This document shows, one piece after another, positions 24,241 through 33,019 of a stretch of DNA of 64,000 bases; positions within the stretch are counted from its first letter, which is position 1, and the number at the start of each line of letters is the position of its first letter. The stretch is from Phytoactinopolyspora mesophila (GTDB taxonomy: Bacteria > Actinomycetota > Actinomycetes > Jiangellales > Jiangellaceae), in NCBI RefSeq assembly GCF_010122465.1, contig NZ_WLZY01000005.1, positions 366,901 through 430,900 on the forward strand, read 5' to 3'. The notes beneath the pieces are model-generated. The model did not search any database. It was given only the letters and a program-made list of their open reading frames with translations, and was not told the DNA's origin. Position numbers and translations under genes: made by a program.

Positions 24241-26586
24241 ATGTACGTTTCCGACCCGGACGGTGGTGTGGAGGGGGATCCCGGCGGGCCGACGCCGGTT
24301 CCTGAGGGGTTGTCCACCATGACGCCTGGCCCTCGTTTGGCTGCGTTGCTGGCTGAGATCTCGGTTGAGCTGGTCTGTGGGTTTGACACGGTAGAGGTGA
24401 TGGCCGCGGCGTACCGGCAGGCTAATCATGATCGGGCAATTTTCCTGCGGGCGTTGCTGGAGACTGGCATGCGCCAAGCGCACACGCCGGATTCGGTGGC
24501 CAGGGTCGAGCATCCAGGCGAGTTCGCCGCTGAGGAAGCCCGTGCGGCTTTGGTGTGGTCACGCCGACGCTCCGACACTACGTTCGCGCTGGCCTATGAC
24601 ATCCATGATCGTTTGCCGATGCTGGGTGAGGCGATGCTCGCAGGAGATCTCGACGAGCCACGCGCCATCGCATTCACCCAATGGACTTCTGGCCTGAGCG
24701 ACGACCAAGCCGCTCAGATCTGTCGTGACCTCATACCGGTCGCGTCAGGCATGCTGGTCGGTGAGCTGATCGATGCGATCAAACGCGCAGCTATCGCGAT
24801 TGATCCGGACTGGGCGCAACGCCGCTACACACAGGCGGTCAGAGGGCGTCGGGTACAGGGCTCACGCAACCCGGATGGATCGGCCAACGTGTCCGGCCTT
24901 GACCTGCCCGTTGAGCGTGCCGCCGCAGCGTGCCACCGTGTTGATGTCCTCGCCCGGCGGTGCAAACGTGGCGGCGACGCCCGGCCAATGAACCATATCC
25001 GCGCGGATCTGTACCTGGGGATGCTGGACGGCACGTTTCAGGCGATGGGCGATGAACAAATCATCGCTCACGTCCTCGCCAACCCTTTTGTTGAACCCGA
25101 GGACCCAACTGGTCCCAGCGACGGGCCCGGCTCAGGTGATGATGGCGGCCGGGGTGGTGGTCCTGGTGGTGATGGTGGCCGGGGTGACGGCTTGGGCGAT
25201 GGCGGGGGTGGCGGTCCTGGTGGTGGCGATGGCCGGGGTGATGGCTTGGGCGATGGCCAGGGTGGTGCTCCTGGTGGTGGCGATGGCAGGCGTGATGCTC
25301 CGGGTGGTGATGGTGGCCGGGGTGACGGCTTGGGCGATGGCCGGGATAGTGGCCCGACTGGTGATGGAGGCCCGGCTGGTAGTAGTGGCCCGGATGATGA
25401 CGGCGGCCGGGATGGTGGCCAGGCTGATGGTGGCCAGGCCGATGGTGGCCAGGCTGATGGTGGCCGGAGCGACGATCCGGCCGGTACCACGCGTGATGAG
25501 GCCACCGATAGTGGGTGTGTTGCGCCCGACGCCAGCGTGTCGTCAGGCGCCCGGGCCGCGGACTCTGGCCCGGCGGATGCAGGAGCTCGCTGTGCTGGCG
25601 GTTGGACTCCTGGCGAGGTGCGTATCAGCTTGGCAACCTTGGTCGGGCTTGATGAGCGACCGGCCGAGGTGGTCGGCTGGGATTTCATCCCCGCGACTAT
25701 TGGCCGGCGGATCGTGGCCACGATGGCCGGTGCCGAGTTCAGATGGGTGCTATGTGACGACAACGGTTACGTGATCACCGCCGGGATCAGCACAGTACGC
25801 GCGCGGGGGGGGGTTTCTCCGAACTCGCGCGTGTCGGGGGTGGCGCGCGGCATCGTGGAGTTGCAACTCTGTGCCAGCGATCTTTCCCGGCTCGACGCCG
25901 GGGCGCGAACTGCGCACCCAGGTTATGAACGCCTCATCGACGACATCAGCACTCAGATCGCCGCCACCGCTCCCGCCGCTCAGATGGCCGGTCGGGGTGA
26001 AGCTGCGGGTCGGGGTGAAGCTGCGGGCCGCGGTGATACAGCGCGATGTGCTGACACGAGCGATGGAGGCGGCGGTGCCGATAACGGTGGTGTAGCACGA
26101 GGCAACGGTGCGCGGCGGCGGTCAGCCGGGGCTGCGTTGCGCCGGTTGGTGCAGATCCGCGATCGATATTGCACGCATCCGGCATGTCGGGCACCGGCTG
26201 CCTACACCGACCAGGACCACGTCGTCGACTATGCAGATGGTGGGCTCACTACTGACACCAACTTGGGCTGTTGCTGTCGACGTCACCATCGGTTGAAGCA
26301 CGTTGGTGGGTGGGCAGTCGCTAAGCCGGGATCGCAGATCACGGTCTGGTCCAGTGGGCTCGGTCACCAGTATGTGAACCGGGCGCCGCCGGTCATGGCT
26401 TCAACGTCGCAACCACGCCCGCACGAGCATGACGCGGTCGAGCCCCCACCGACCCGTCTGGACTGTGGCTGCCTTGAGTACTGCGGCTGCGGTCCGACCC
26501 TTGCCAGCCCTAGAACGGCGCCGGGTGCCTCCGAGGTGCCGGGCAACCCCCATGCACCCGACCCCGAAGAAATCCCACCGTTCTGA
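24241..26586 (+). CDS. DUF222 / 13E12-family protein with HNH endonuclease domain and a Gly/Asp-rich linker
   Basis: A 781-residue protein. Residues about 30-290 form DUF222, residues about 295-420 are a low-complexity Gly/Asp/Pro linker, and residues about 635-690 hold the HNH domain (RYCTHPACRAPAAYTDQDHVVDYADGG ... CCRRHHRLKH). The DHVV and HHRLKH parts give the metal-binding histidines and the Cys residues a zinc knuckle. The family is abundant in actinobacteria, often in many copies, and is thought to be mobile-like or DNA-damage linked; its activity is unproven. The ATG at 24241 has GGGAG eight bases upstream. The run of nine G at 25805-25813 lies inside the frame. Confidence 0.85.
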   Translation: MYVSDPDGGVEGDPGGPTPVPEGLSTMTPGPRLAALLAEISVELVCGFDTVEVMAAAYRQANHDRAIFLRALLETGMRQAHTPDSVARVEHPGEFAAEEARAALVWSRRRSDTTFALAYDIHDRLPMLGEAMLAGDLDEPRAIAFTQWTSGLSDDQAAQICRDLIPVASGMLVGELIDAIKRAAIAIDPDWAQRRYTQAVRGRRVQGSRNPDGSANVSGLDLPVERAAAACHRVDVLARRCKRGGDARPMNHIRADLYLGMLDGTFQAMGDEQIIAHVLANPFVEPEDPTGPSDGPGSGDDGGRGGGPGGDGGRGDGLGDGGGGGPGGGDGRGDGLGDGQGGAPGGGDGRRDAPGGDGGRGDGLGDGRDSGPTGDGGPAGSSGPDDDGGRDGGQADGGQADGGQADGGRSDDPAGTTRDEATDSGCVAPDASVSSGARAADSGPADAGARCAGGWTPGEVRISLATLVGLDERPAEVVGWDFIPATIGRRIVATMAGAEFRWVLCDDNGYVITAGISTVRARGGVSPNSRVSGVARGIVELQLCASDLSRLDAGARTAHPGYERLIDDISTQIAATAPAAQMAGRGEAAGRGEAAGRGDTARCADTSDGGGGADNGGVARGNGARRRSAGAALRRLVQIRDRYCTHPACRAPAAYTDQDHVVDYADGGLTTDTNLGCCCRRHHRLKHVGGWAVAKPGSQITVWSSGLGHQYVNRAPPVMASTSQPRPHEHDAVEPPPTRLDCGCLEYCGCGPTLASPRTAPGASEVPGNPHAPDPEEIPPF
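25135..25480 (+). repeat. Coding minisatellite-like repeat (Gly/Asp-rich linker)
   Basis: Imperfect direct repeats built on GGTGATGGTGGCCGGGGTGA and GGCTTGGGCGATGGC units encode a (GDG)(G/R)n linker in the DUF222-HNH protein. At the end are three near-identical 15-base units (GGTGGCCAGGCTGAT type) encoding DGGQA repeats. Units are multiples of three, so copy-number change keeps the frame. Confidence 0.75.
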
Positions 26587-26630
26587 CCCGGGGCAACTCA
26601 GAACCTACGCGGGTTCGCCGTTGCCGCTGG

Positions 26631-27464
26631 CTAAGCCTGTGTTCCAGCGGTCGATCGGGGAATGACCAGGGGCGTCCCACTTTCGGGGTCGGTAATGATC
26701 CGGGACTGCATACCGAACGTGGCATGGACGAGCTCGCTCGTGGTGATCTCGGCCGGGTGGCCCTGAGCGTGAATCGCGCCGTCTTTCATACACACGAGGT
26801 GGGTGGCGTAGCGCGCCGCCTGATTGAGATCGTGCAGCACGGCGACGACGGTCCGGCCCGCTCGGTGCAGGCCGGCACAGAGATCGAGCACCTCGTACTG
26901 GTGGGCGACGTCGAGGAAGGTGGTGGGCTCGTCGAGTAGCAGGAACTCGGTCTGCTGGGCCAGCACCATCGCGATCCAGACTCGTTGCCGCTGGCCCCCG
27001 GACAACTCGGACACCTGACGCTCGGCGAGATGCGCCACGCCGGTCATGGACAGGGCCTCGTCGACTGCCGTGACGTCGGCGGCCGTCCATTGCCGCAGCA
27101 GGCTCTGGTGCGGATAGCGGCCGCGCCGGACCAGGTCCTGCACGCTGATCGATTCCGGCGCGATGGGACTCTGGGGCAGCATCGCCAGCCGCCGCGCCAC
27201 CGCCTTGCTGCGATACGAGCCGATCGCTCGCCCGTCAAGGAACACCTCGCCGGCCATGGGGCGCAGCACCCGAGCCAGCGCTTTGAGCAGTGTGGACTTC
27301 CCGCAGGCGTTCGGCCCGACGATGACGGTGAACTCCCCGGCGGGGACGTCGAAGCTGAGTCCGGTGGCGACAACACTCGATTCGTAGCCGAGCGTGACGT
27401 CGCGTGCGCACAGGGTCGAGTCGCTCGAAGGGACATCGGACGGGCCGCGGGGCGCGTCGTTCAT
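26631..27464 (-). CDS. Ferric-siderophore ABC transporter ATP-binding protein (FecE/FepC type)
   Basis: A 277-residue ATPase. Walker A GPNACGKST (residues 50-58), signature LSGGQ (154-158), Walker B LLLDEP (175-180) and the H-loop in VLHDLNQAARYA are all present. The ATG at 27464 overlaps the stop of the permease gene (ATGA). It is the last gene of the five-gene siderophore import operon and drives uptake at the membrane. Confidence 0.95.
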   Translation of the reverse strand: MNDAPRGPSDVPSSDSTLCARDVTLGYESSVVATGLSFDVPAGEFTVIVGPNACGKSTLLKALARVLRPMAGEVFLDGRAIGSYRSKAVARRLAMLPQSPIAPESISVQDLVRRGRYPHQSLLRQWTAADVTAVDEALSMTGVAHLAERQVSELSGGQRQRVWIAMVLAQQTEFLLLDEPTTFLDVAHQYEVLDLCAGLHRAGRTVVAVLHDLNQAARYATHLVCMKDGAIHAQGHPAEITTSELVHATFGMQSRIITDPESGTPLVIPRSTAGTQA

Positions 27465-28627
27465 ACCGACACCCTCTTCCATTCCTTGATCAGTAAATAC
27501 CCGAGGTAGACACCTCCGACGGCAGCCGTCAGGATGCCGACCGGGAGCTGGGTGTTGAGTGGTCCTTGTTGCACGATCAGATCCGCGAGCGCCAGGATGA
27601 GCGCTCCGGTCAACGCGGCAACGACGATGTTCGGTCCGGTAGCACGGGTGAGCCGTCGTCCGATCTGCGGCGCTGTGAGGGCGACGAAGGCGACCGGCCC
27701 CACGACAGTGACGGCAGCGGTGGCGCAGCAGATCGCCACTATGACGGTGCAGATCCGCGTAAGGTTGGCCCGCGCTCCCAACGATTCGGCGACCTCGTCA
27801 CCCATTTCGAGGACCTGCAGCCGTCGGCTCAGCATGGCCGCGAGTGGCAGCAAGATTACGAGCGCGACGGCCATCAGCCGGACGTCATCCCACGATCGCG
27901 AAGCCGTGCTGCCGTTCAGGTACGCGGCGATAACCGTGGCCTGCTCACGGCTCGTTCGGGTGATGATCCACTGGATGAACGCCAGCGCCATCGCGTTCAC
28001 CCCGATCCCGACGATGATCATTCGGGCCGGTGACGAGAAACCGTGACCGGTGCCGAGGTAGACCAGCAACATCGCGACGAGGGCGCCCACCAGCGCTCCC
28101 ATGGGCAGGGGCAGCACGCCGGTCCACATGAGTCCGAACGCCGCTGCTCCGGCGCCGGCACCGGCGGCGAGTCCGATGACGTCGGGGCTGCCGAGGGGAT
28201 TGCGGGTCACGGTTTGAAATAGCGCGCCGGCGATGCCGAGCCCGGCACCCGCCGTGACCGCGACAGCTAGCCTCGGCCCGCGCAACCGGCCCAGAACGAA
28301 CTCTTCCTGCGGACTCAGCCCATGGCCGAACATGTCGCGGAGCCGGTCTACCGGCAGGCCGAGATCACCCAGAGTGAGGGTCAAGACCGCCGTCGTCATG
28401 ATCGCCGCCGTCAGCAGGCATCCGACGACGACGCTTCGGGCGCCGACCGGCACGCTGACGATCTGCCCGACACGCAGCGTGCGGACCGGAGGCGACGTGT
28501 TCGGAGTTGTCGTGCTTGGAGTTGTCGTGCTTGGAGGTGTCGTGCCCGGAGGTGCTGTGGTGGGAGGTGCCGGGTTCGGAGGTGCCGTGGTTGCCCGGCG
28601 AGATCCGACGGCTGGTGGTCCGGTCAT
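27461..28627 (-). CDS. Ferric-siderophore ABC transporter permease (FecCD family), with Pro/Thr-rich N-terminus
   Basis: A 388-residue BtuC/FecCD-family permease with nine to ten membrane segments; family blocks GLAAGAGAGAAAFGL, GSTASRSWDDV and VGPVAFVALTAPQIGRRL are visible. The first 50 residues are an unusual Pro/Thr-rich tail coded by short direct repeats (28500-28590). A later in-frame GTG before the first helix could instead be the start, removing the tail. The ATG at 28627 overlaps the stop of the preceding permease by one base, which supports the longer version. Confidence 0.92.
   Translation of the reverse strand: MTGPPAVGSRRATTAPPNPAPPTTAPPGTTPPSTTTPSTTTPNTSPPVRTLRVGQIVSVPVGARSVVVGCLLTAAIMTTAVLTLTLGDLGLPVDRLRDMFGHGLSPQEEFVLGRLRGPRLAVAVTAGAGLGIAGALFQTVTRNPLGSPDVIGLAAGAGAGAAAFGLMWTGVLPLPMGALVGALVAMLLVYLGTGHGFSSPARMIIVGIGVNAMALAFIQWIITRTSREQATVIAAYLNGSTASRSWDDVRLMAVALVILLPLAAMLSRRLQVLEMGDEVAESLGARANLTRICTVIVAICCATAAVTVVGPVAFVALTAPQIGRRLTRATGPNIVVAALTGALILALADLIVQQGPLNTQLPVGILTAAVGGVYLGYLLIKEWKRVSV
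28500..28590 (-). repeat. Short degenerate tandem repeats coding a Pro/Thr tail
   Basis: About six units of roughly 15 bases (GGAGTTGTCGTGCTT, GGAGGTGTCGTGCCC and variants) are read on the minus strand as TTPSTTTPNTSPP-like sequence at the N-terminus of the second siderophore permease. Confidence 0.7.
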
Positions 28628-29808
28628 CAGATCCGGCCTTTCAAACGGCGGACCGTGAGCATCAGGATCGGCGCGCCGATGAACGCCGTCACCACCCCGA
28701 CCATCAGCTCTCCGGGCCGGGATGCCACCCGGCCGATCACGTCAGCGACAAGCAGAAGCACCGGTCCGAGCAGGACGCAATATGGCACCAGCCAGCGGTG
28801 ATCGTTGCCGGTGACGGCGCGGACCATGTGCGGCACGGCCAAGCCGACGAACGCGATCGGCCCACAAGCTGCCGTGGCGGCAGCACACAACAGCGTCGCC
28901 GACGCCGCGCCGCCGATCCGCACCGTGGTGGTCGATGCTCCCAGCGCCCGCGCGGTCTCGTCCCCGAGCGCCAGCACGTTCAACCCGGGTATCAGGGCGA
29001 ATGCCAGCACCAGTCCGGCGACCACGAACGGAAGGATCTCGCCGATGACGTCGAACCCGCGGCCGGCCAGCGAACCGACGATCCAGAAGCGGTGCCGGTC
29101 GAATACCGACGGGGTGCTCAGCGTGACCGCCTGGACATAGGCGGCGAGGACTGCCGTGATGACGGCGCCGGCCAGCACCAGCCGCAGCGGCGTGGCTCCG
29201 CGTCGGCCGGAGCCGAGGATGTACACCACGATCACCGCGATGAACGCTCCCGGAATTGCCACCCACACCGCAGCCGTCGCCAGTCCGAAGAAGGCCATAC
29301 CGGTGACGATCGCAGCCGACGCGCCAGCGTTGACGCCGAGCAGTCCGGGGTCGCCCAGCGGGTTGCGGGTGATGCCCTGGATCACCACACCCGCGACAGC
29401 GAGGCTGGCGCCCGCCAGGACGCCCAGCACGGTTCGCGGTATCCGGCTCTCGACGACCACATGTGCGTGGCTGCCGCCGGGTTGAGTTAGCGCCGTCCAG
29501 ACCTCCGCGATGGAGAGATCCTTATTTCCCACCGCCAGGCTCAGCAAGACGGCCGCGACGAACAACACACCCACCACGACCAACCCGAGAGACATGCGCG
29601 ACGCTGAACGGCGACGGTTCTGCCGGTCGGACGGCAACTGTTCATGCGACGCGTTGGCGTCCGATGCCTGGTGTGCCTCACGCTCCGGTGGTGGGCAGGA
29701 GGGCCTGGGACGGTCCGGGAGGCCGCCACTCGTCGTTGCCTGTGTGCCTTGCTCACCGGGTGAGGTCGAGCGGGTCTCCGAGGGCGGGACCGGGATTCCG
29801 GTGGACAC
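28627..29808 (-). CDS. Ferric-siderophore ABC transporter permease (FecCD family)
   Basis: A 393-residue permease that pairs with the neighbouring FecCD-type protein. About 70 hydrophilic residues precede the first helix (SLGLVVVGVLFVAAVLLSLAVG). Typical family blocks include RIPRTVLGVLAGASLAVAGVVIQG, NPLGDPGLLGVNAGA and GPIAFVGLAVPHMVRAV. The GTG at 29808 starts five bases before the stop of the binding-protein gene; an ATG just before the first helix is an alternative start. Middle gene of the operon. Confidence 0.92.
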   Translation of the reverse strand: MSTGIPVPPSETRSTSPGEQGTQATTSGGLPDRPRPSCPPPEREAHQASDANASHEQLPSDRQNRRRSASRMSLGLVVVGVLFVAAVLLSLAVGNKDLSIAEVWTALTQPGGSHAHVVVESRIPRTVLGVLAGASLAVAGVVIQGITRNPLGDPGLLGVNAGASAAIVTGMAFFGLATAAVWVAIPGAFIAVIVVYILGSGRRGATPLRLVLAGAVITAVLAAYVQAVTLSTPSVFDRHRFWIVGSLAGRGFDVIGEILPFVVAGLVLAFALIPGLNVLALGDETARALGASTTTVRIGGAASATLLCAAATAACGPIAFVGLAVPHMVRAVTGNDHRWLVPYCVLLGPVLLLVADVIGRVASRPGELMVGVVTAFIGAPILMLTVRRLKGRI

Positions 29809-29812
29809 GGCT

Positions 29813-30886
29813 TCAGTCCAGCTGATCCACGGCGTCGGAGATCAGCTCGAGGTAGTCGTCCAGCACCCATGGCACGGTGAGCGGTGTCATCAGGCTGGAC
29901 GCGGCAGCCAGGTGGTGGTCGTTGATGGGGACGTAGGTGCCGCGCTCCACCGCGGGGATGCGCGCATAGAGCGGCTGCGCTTCGATCTCTGCCTGGTTGG
30001 CGTCATCGTTGAACCAGGTGACGATGATGTCGGCGTCGTCGAGCAGGTCCGCCTGTTCGAGCCCGAGGTCAGTGGTGAACTGGCCCTCGCTCAACTCCAT
30101 CTCGGCCAGTTCCGGGACTTCCTGCAACCCGAGCCGGGTCAGGAACTCGACTCGCGGATCGTGGCGCTGGTAGAGGTGGAGCAGGCCGGGCTGCACGGCA
30201 TAGATGTAGGCGAAGGTGACGTCCTCGAACTCCGGGTGGGCCGCAGCGGCCTCGGTGAAGTAGGCGGTGATCTCGTCGATCAACACCGGTGCCTGATCAC
30301 TCTTGCCGAGCGCCTCGGCGATGAGCTCGATCTGGGTGTCCCACGGCGTCGCCCAAGCTCTTTCGGGATAGGCGACAGTGGGAGCGAGTTCGTTGAGAAC
30401 ATCGAAATCGCTCTGGGTGAGCCCGGAGTTCGGGGCGATGATCACGTCTGGTTCGAGCGCCACGATGGCGTCCATGTCGATCTCCGGAGTGGCCATGAAC
30501 GTCTCGGGCAGCTCGTGCCCTGCCTCCTCGACCGCCTCTCTGAACCAGGGCCGGTATCCGTCCTCGTCACCGGACCACTCGTCGTGCTCGACCCCGACGG
30601 GGACAACACCGAGCGCGAACACCAGGTCCTCCGGGCCCCAGCCGATGGTGACGACTCGTTCGGGCGGTGATTCGATGACGGCGGTGCCGAGCGCCGAGTC
30701 GATGCTCACGGGAAACTGTTCCGGGCTGTCCGAGCCGGTGTCTCCCGCACCTGCCGTGGTGTCGGCCGCGCCATCGGCTTCGGCAGGATCTTCCGCATTA
30801 GCGCAGCCAGCCATGATGAAGGCAGCTGCAGCCGCGGCAACGATCCATCCGGTGGTCCTCCGGGAGCGTGCAGTCATGGTGGACAC
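29813..30886 (-). CDS. Ferric-siderophore-binding lipoprotein 1
   Basis: A 357-residue binding protein of the FecB/FepB class III fold. The signal peptide ends in lipobox IMAGC. Conserved blocks are PERVVTIGWGPEDLVFALGVVPVG and EPDVIIAPNSGL. The GTG at 30886 has GAAAGGA six bases upstream; the ATG three codons later is weaker. It is strongly similar to the upstream gene's product (for example shared GDEDGY, ELAPTVAYP, PWDTQIELI), so the two arose by tandem duplication. Confidence 0.93.
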   Translation of the reverse strand: MSTMTARSRRTTGWIVAAAAAAFIMAGCANAEDPAEADGAADTTAGAGDTGSDSPEQFPVSIDSALGTAVIESPPERVVTIGWGPEDLVFALGVVPVGVEHDEWSGDEDGYRPWFREAVEEAGHELPETFMATPEIDMDAIVALEPDVIIAPNSGLTQSDFDVLNELAPTVAYPERAWATPWDTQIELIAEALGKSDQAPVLIDEITAYFTEAAAAHPEFEDVTFAYIYAVQPGLLHLYQRHDPRVEFLTRLGLQEVPELAEMELSEGQFTTDLGLEQADLLDDADIIVTWFNDDANQAEIEAQPLYARIPAVERGTYVPINDHHLAAASSLMTPLTVPWVLDDYLELISDAVDQLD

Positions 30887-30944
30887 CCCGTGTCCTTTCG
30901 TCGTCGGCGGGTCTCGAGCGGCGTCGGTCGAGAGGTTTCTGGTG

Positions 30945-31994
30945 TCAGAGCTTGCTGACGGCTTCTTCGATGTATGCGGCGTAGCGGTCAATCACCCAGG
31001 GGACGCTCAGCGGGGTGAGCAGGCTGGTGGCCGTGACGAACTGGCGGTCGTAGCTGACTACGTACGAACCCCGCTCGACGGCCGGGATCTGGGCGTACAG
31101 CGGCTGCGCTTCGATCTCGGCCTGCTGGTTCTCGTCGTTGAACCAGGAGAAGACCACGTCGGTCTCGTCGAAGAGATCGGCATTCTCCAAGCCCAGCACC
31201 GACGAGGCGGTGCCCTCCGTCATGGGTTGTTCGGCGATCGCAGGGTCGATGGTGAGTCCGAGACCGGAGATGAAGGCCGATCGGGGCTCGTCGGCCTGGA
31301 AGACGCCGAGTGAGCCGGGTTCGCCGGTGTAGATGTAGGCGAAGGTGATGTCCTCGAACTCCGGGTGCTCGGCTGCGGCCTGGGTGAACTCGCCGTTGAT
31401 GTCCTCGATGAGTGCCGCGGCATCGTCCGCGCGGTCGAGAGCCTGGCCGATCAATTCGATCTGGGTGTCCCATGGTGTGCTCCAGGCCTGACCCGGATAC
31501 GCGACAGTGGGAGCGAGCTCGTTGAGAATGTCGAAGTCGGCCTGGGGGATGCCGGACTGCGGGGCGAGGATGAGATCGGGTTCGAGCGCGACGACGGCAT
31601 CGATATCGAGTTCCGGCTGCCCGGCGAAGGCGACCGGCAGCTCATCCCCGGCAGCTTCGATTGTCGCCCGCAGCCACGGCTGGTATCCGTCCTCGTCGCC
31701 GCCCCACGGGTCGGCCTCGACACCCACCGGCACGACGCCGAGTGCCACGGCGGTGTCGGCTGAGCCTTGTCCTATGGTGACGACTCGTTCGGGCGCCGCC
31801 GGGATCTCCGCTGTGCCCAGCGTGGATTCGATAGTGATCGGATAACCGGACTGAGGCTGGCCGGCGCCCTGTGTCTCTGCCGCGGTGTTGTCGGTAGCGG
31901 CCTCGCCGGAGGCGTCGTCGGAGGTACATCCGGTGCCGCCCAGCACGACGAGGATTGAGGTCAGGACGGCGATGCGAGTACGGCCTCCGGACAC
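30945..31994 (-). CDS. Ferric-siderophore-binding lipoprotein 2
   Basis: A 349-residue paralogue of the next binding lipoprotein. The lipobox is LGGTGC, followed by an acidic linker and the FecB-type fold (PERVVTIGQGSADTAVALGVVPVG). The GTG at 31994 follows GGGAGGA and starts the signal peptide. It is the first gene of the operon and lies directly behind the iron box. Two binding proteins serving one permease pair would widen the range of ferric siderophores taken up. Confidence 0.93.
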   Translation of the reverse strand: MSGGRTRIAVLTSILVVLGGTGCTSDDASGEAATDNTAAETQGAGQPQSGYPITIESTLGTAEIPAAPERVVTIGQGSADTAVALGVVPVGVEADPWGGDEDGYQPWLRATIEAAGDELPVAFAGQPELDIDAVVALEPDLILAPQSGIPQADFDILNELAPTVAYPGQAWSTPWDTQIELIGQALDRADDAAALIEDINGEFTQAAAEHPEFEDITFAYIYTGEPGSLGVFQADEPRSAFISGLGLTIDPAIAEQPMTEGTASSVLGLENADLFDETDVVFSWFNDENQQAEIEAQPLYAQIPAVERGSYVVSYDRQFVTATSLLTPLSVPWVIDRYAAYIEEAVSKL

Positions 31995-32078
31995 GGTGGT
32001 TCCTCCCAAGCGGATGGACACTGGCCGAGGTACTTGCGTACCGGCGGGCAGCGGACAGGCGATCAAGTTAGCGCGCCC

Positions 32079-32102
32079 TTAGTATGGCATGCCTAACCTA
32101 AA
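32079..32102 (-). promoter_or_regulatory. IdeR/DtxR-type iron box
   Basis: On the minus strand TTAGGTTAGGCATGCCATA matches the first eleven bases of the DtxR/IdeR consensus (TTAGGTTAGGCTAACCTAA) exactly, with a weaker second half and an internal GGCATGCC palindrome. It lies 85-108 bases upstream of the first siderophore gene. Iron-bound repressor should shut the operon off when iron is plentiful. Confidence 0.75.
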
Positions 32103-32156
32103 TCTCTTTTATCGCCTGGGTCCGTGTCTGGTGCCTCGTGCCGCTTCTCCGTGGGG

Positions 32157-32296
32157 ACGTTCGATCCGGGCCGTTGAAATGCGGCTCATTGAATCCGGGG
32201 CATTGAACACAGGCGATTCAACTCCGGCGGTTCAAAGCAGCCAGTTCGAAGCGGGCGGTTCGAAGCGGGCGGTTCGAAGCGGGCGGTTCGAAGCGG
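32157..32296. repeat. Ten-unit 14-bp tandem repeat array
   Basis: Ten consecutive 14-base units with consensus GCGGTTCGAAGCGG. The last three units (32255-32296) are identical and the seventh differs at two bases; units degrade steadily towards 32157 but keep the TTNAA core (ATTGAA, ATTCAA, GTTCGA). The array lies between the 3' end of the DNA-methyltransferase gene and the iron box. Confidence 0.85.
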
Positions 32297-32300
32297 GCAG

Positions 32301-32822
32301 TCAGTACAGCGTGGGTGGCAGGACGCCCTCGTGGGTGAGGAGCCATCGCTTGACTTCCAGGCCGTCTCCGGCGCCGCCGCTGTAGCCGCCCAAACCGTCG
32401 TGAGCAACTACCCGGTGACATGGGACGACAAGAGGAATGGGGTTGGAACCCATGATCCCGCCCACGGCCCGGGCCGGTACGTCCTCACCGTGGCGAGCCG
32501 CCAGCTCCCCGTATGTGACCGAAGCGCCGTAGGGGACGGTGTTGTACAGCGTCTGCAGCAGGGAGCGGCGCGTGCCCGATAGGTGCCGCCAATCGATGGC
32601 TAGGTCGAACTGCCGGCGAGTGCCGGCGAAATACTCGGCCAGCTGGCCCGCTACCGGGTCAGTACGCAGCTCGTCGACTACTGCCGGTAGCGACAGCCGG
32701 GCGGCAAGTACCTGCGGCTCGGCCCAGCTCACGTCGACGAGGCCGGAGTGCGTCACCGCTACGCTGACCCGGCCGACCGGTGTGTCGATGCCGGTCACCG
32801 CCGCGTCGTCTTGTGGGTCCAT
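32301..32822 (-). CDS. Methylated-DNA--protein-cysteine methyltransferase
   Basis: A 173-residue DNA repair protein. The active-site motif PCHRVV places the acceptor Cys at residue 135, and the helix-turn-helix segment (YGASVTYGELAARHG) precedes it. It transfers alkyl groups from O6-alkylguanine to itself. The ATG at 32822 has GGAGAA upstream. The N-terminal ribonuclease-H-like domain is present, so this is an Ogt-like full-length enzyme. Stands alone; its 3' end abuts the 14-bp repeat array. Confidence 0.94.
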   Translation of the reverse strand: MDPQDDAAVTGIDTPVGRVSVAVTHSGLVDVSWAEPQVLAARLSLPAVVDELRTDPVAGQLAEYFAGTRRQFDLAIDWRHLSGTRRSLLQTLYNTVPYGASVTYGELAARHGEDVPARAVGGIMGSNPIPLVVPCHRVVAHDGLGGYSGGAGDGLEVKRWLLTHEGVLPPTLY

Positions 32823-33019
32823 GCACAGCATTCTCCGCGCCGGCACCGACAACACCCCGCCCGGTCAGCCGGTTGGCCGCGGACTCGTCGTATTGGCCCT
32901 GAGTTCGCGCAGTTCGGAAGCGTAAGTGTGGATCGCCGATGAGTTTCCTCCGAGATCAGGGTCAGAGTTCATGGCACGCCGCGCAGGCGCGCCGCCGCTG
33001 AGAACGGAAGGAATCTGCG

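Noticed and set aside
32157-32296. A CRISPR array
   Set aside because: Units are contiguous 14-mers with no spacers, and no cas gene is nearby.
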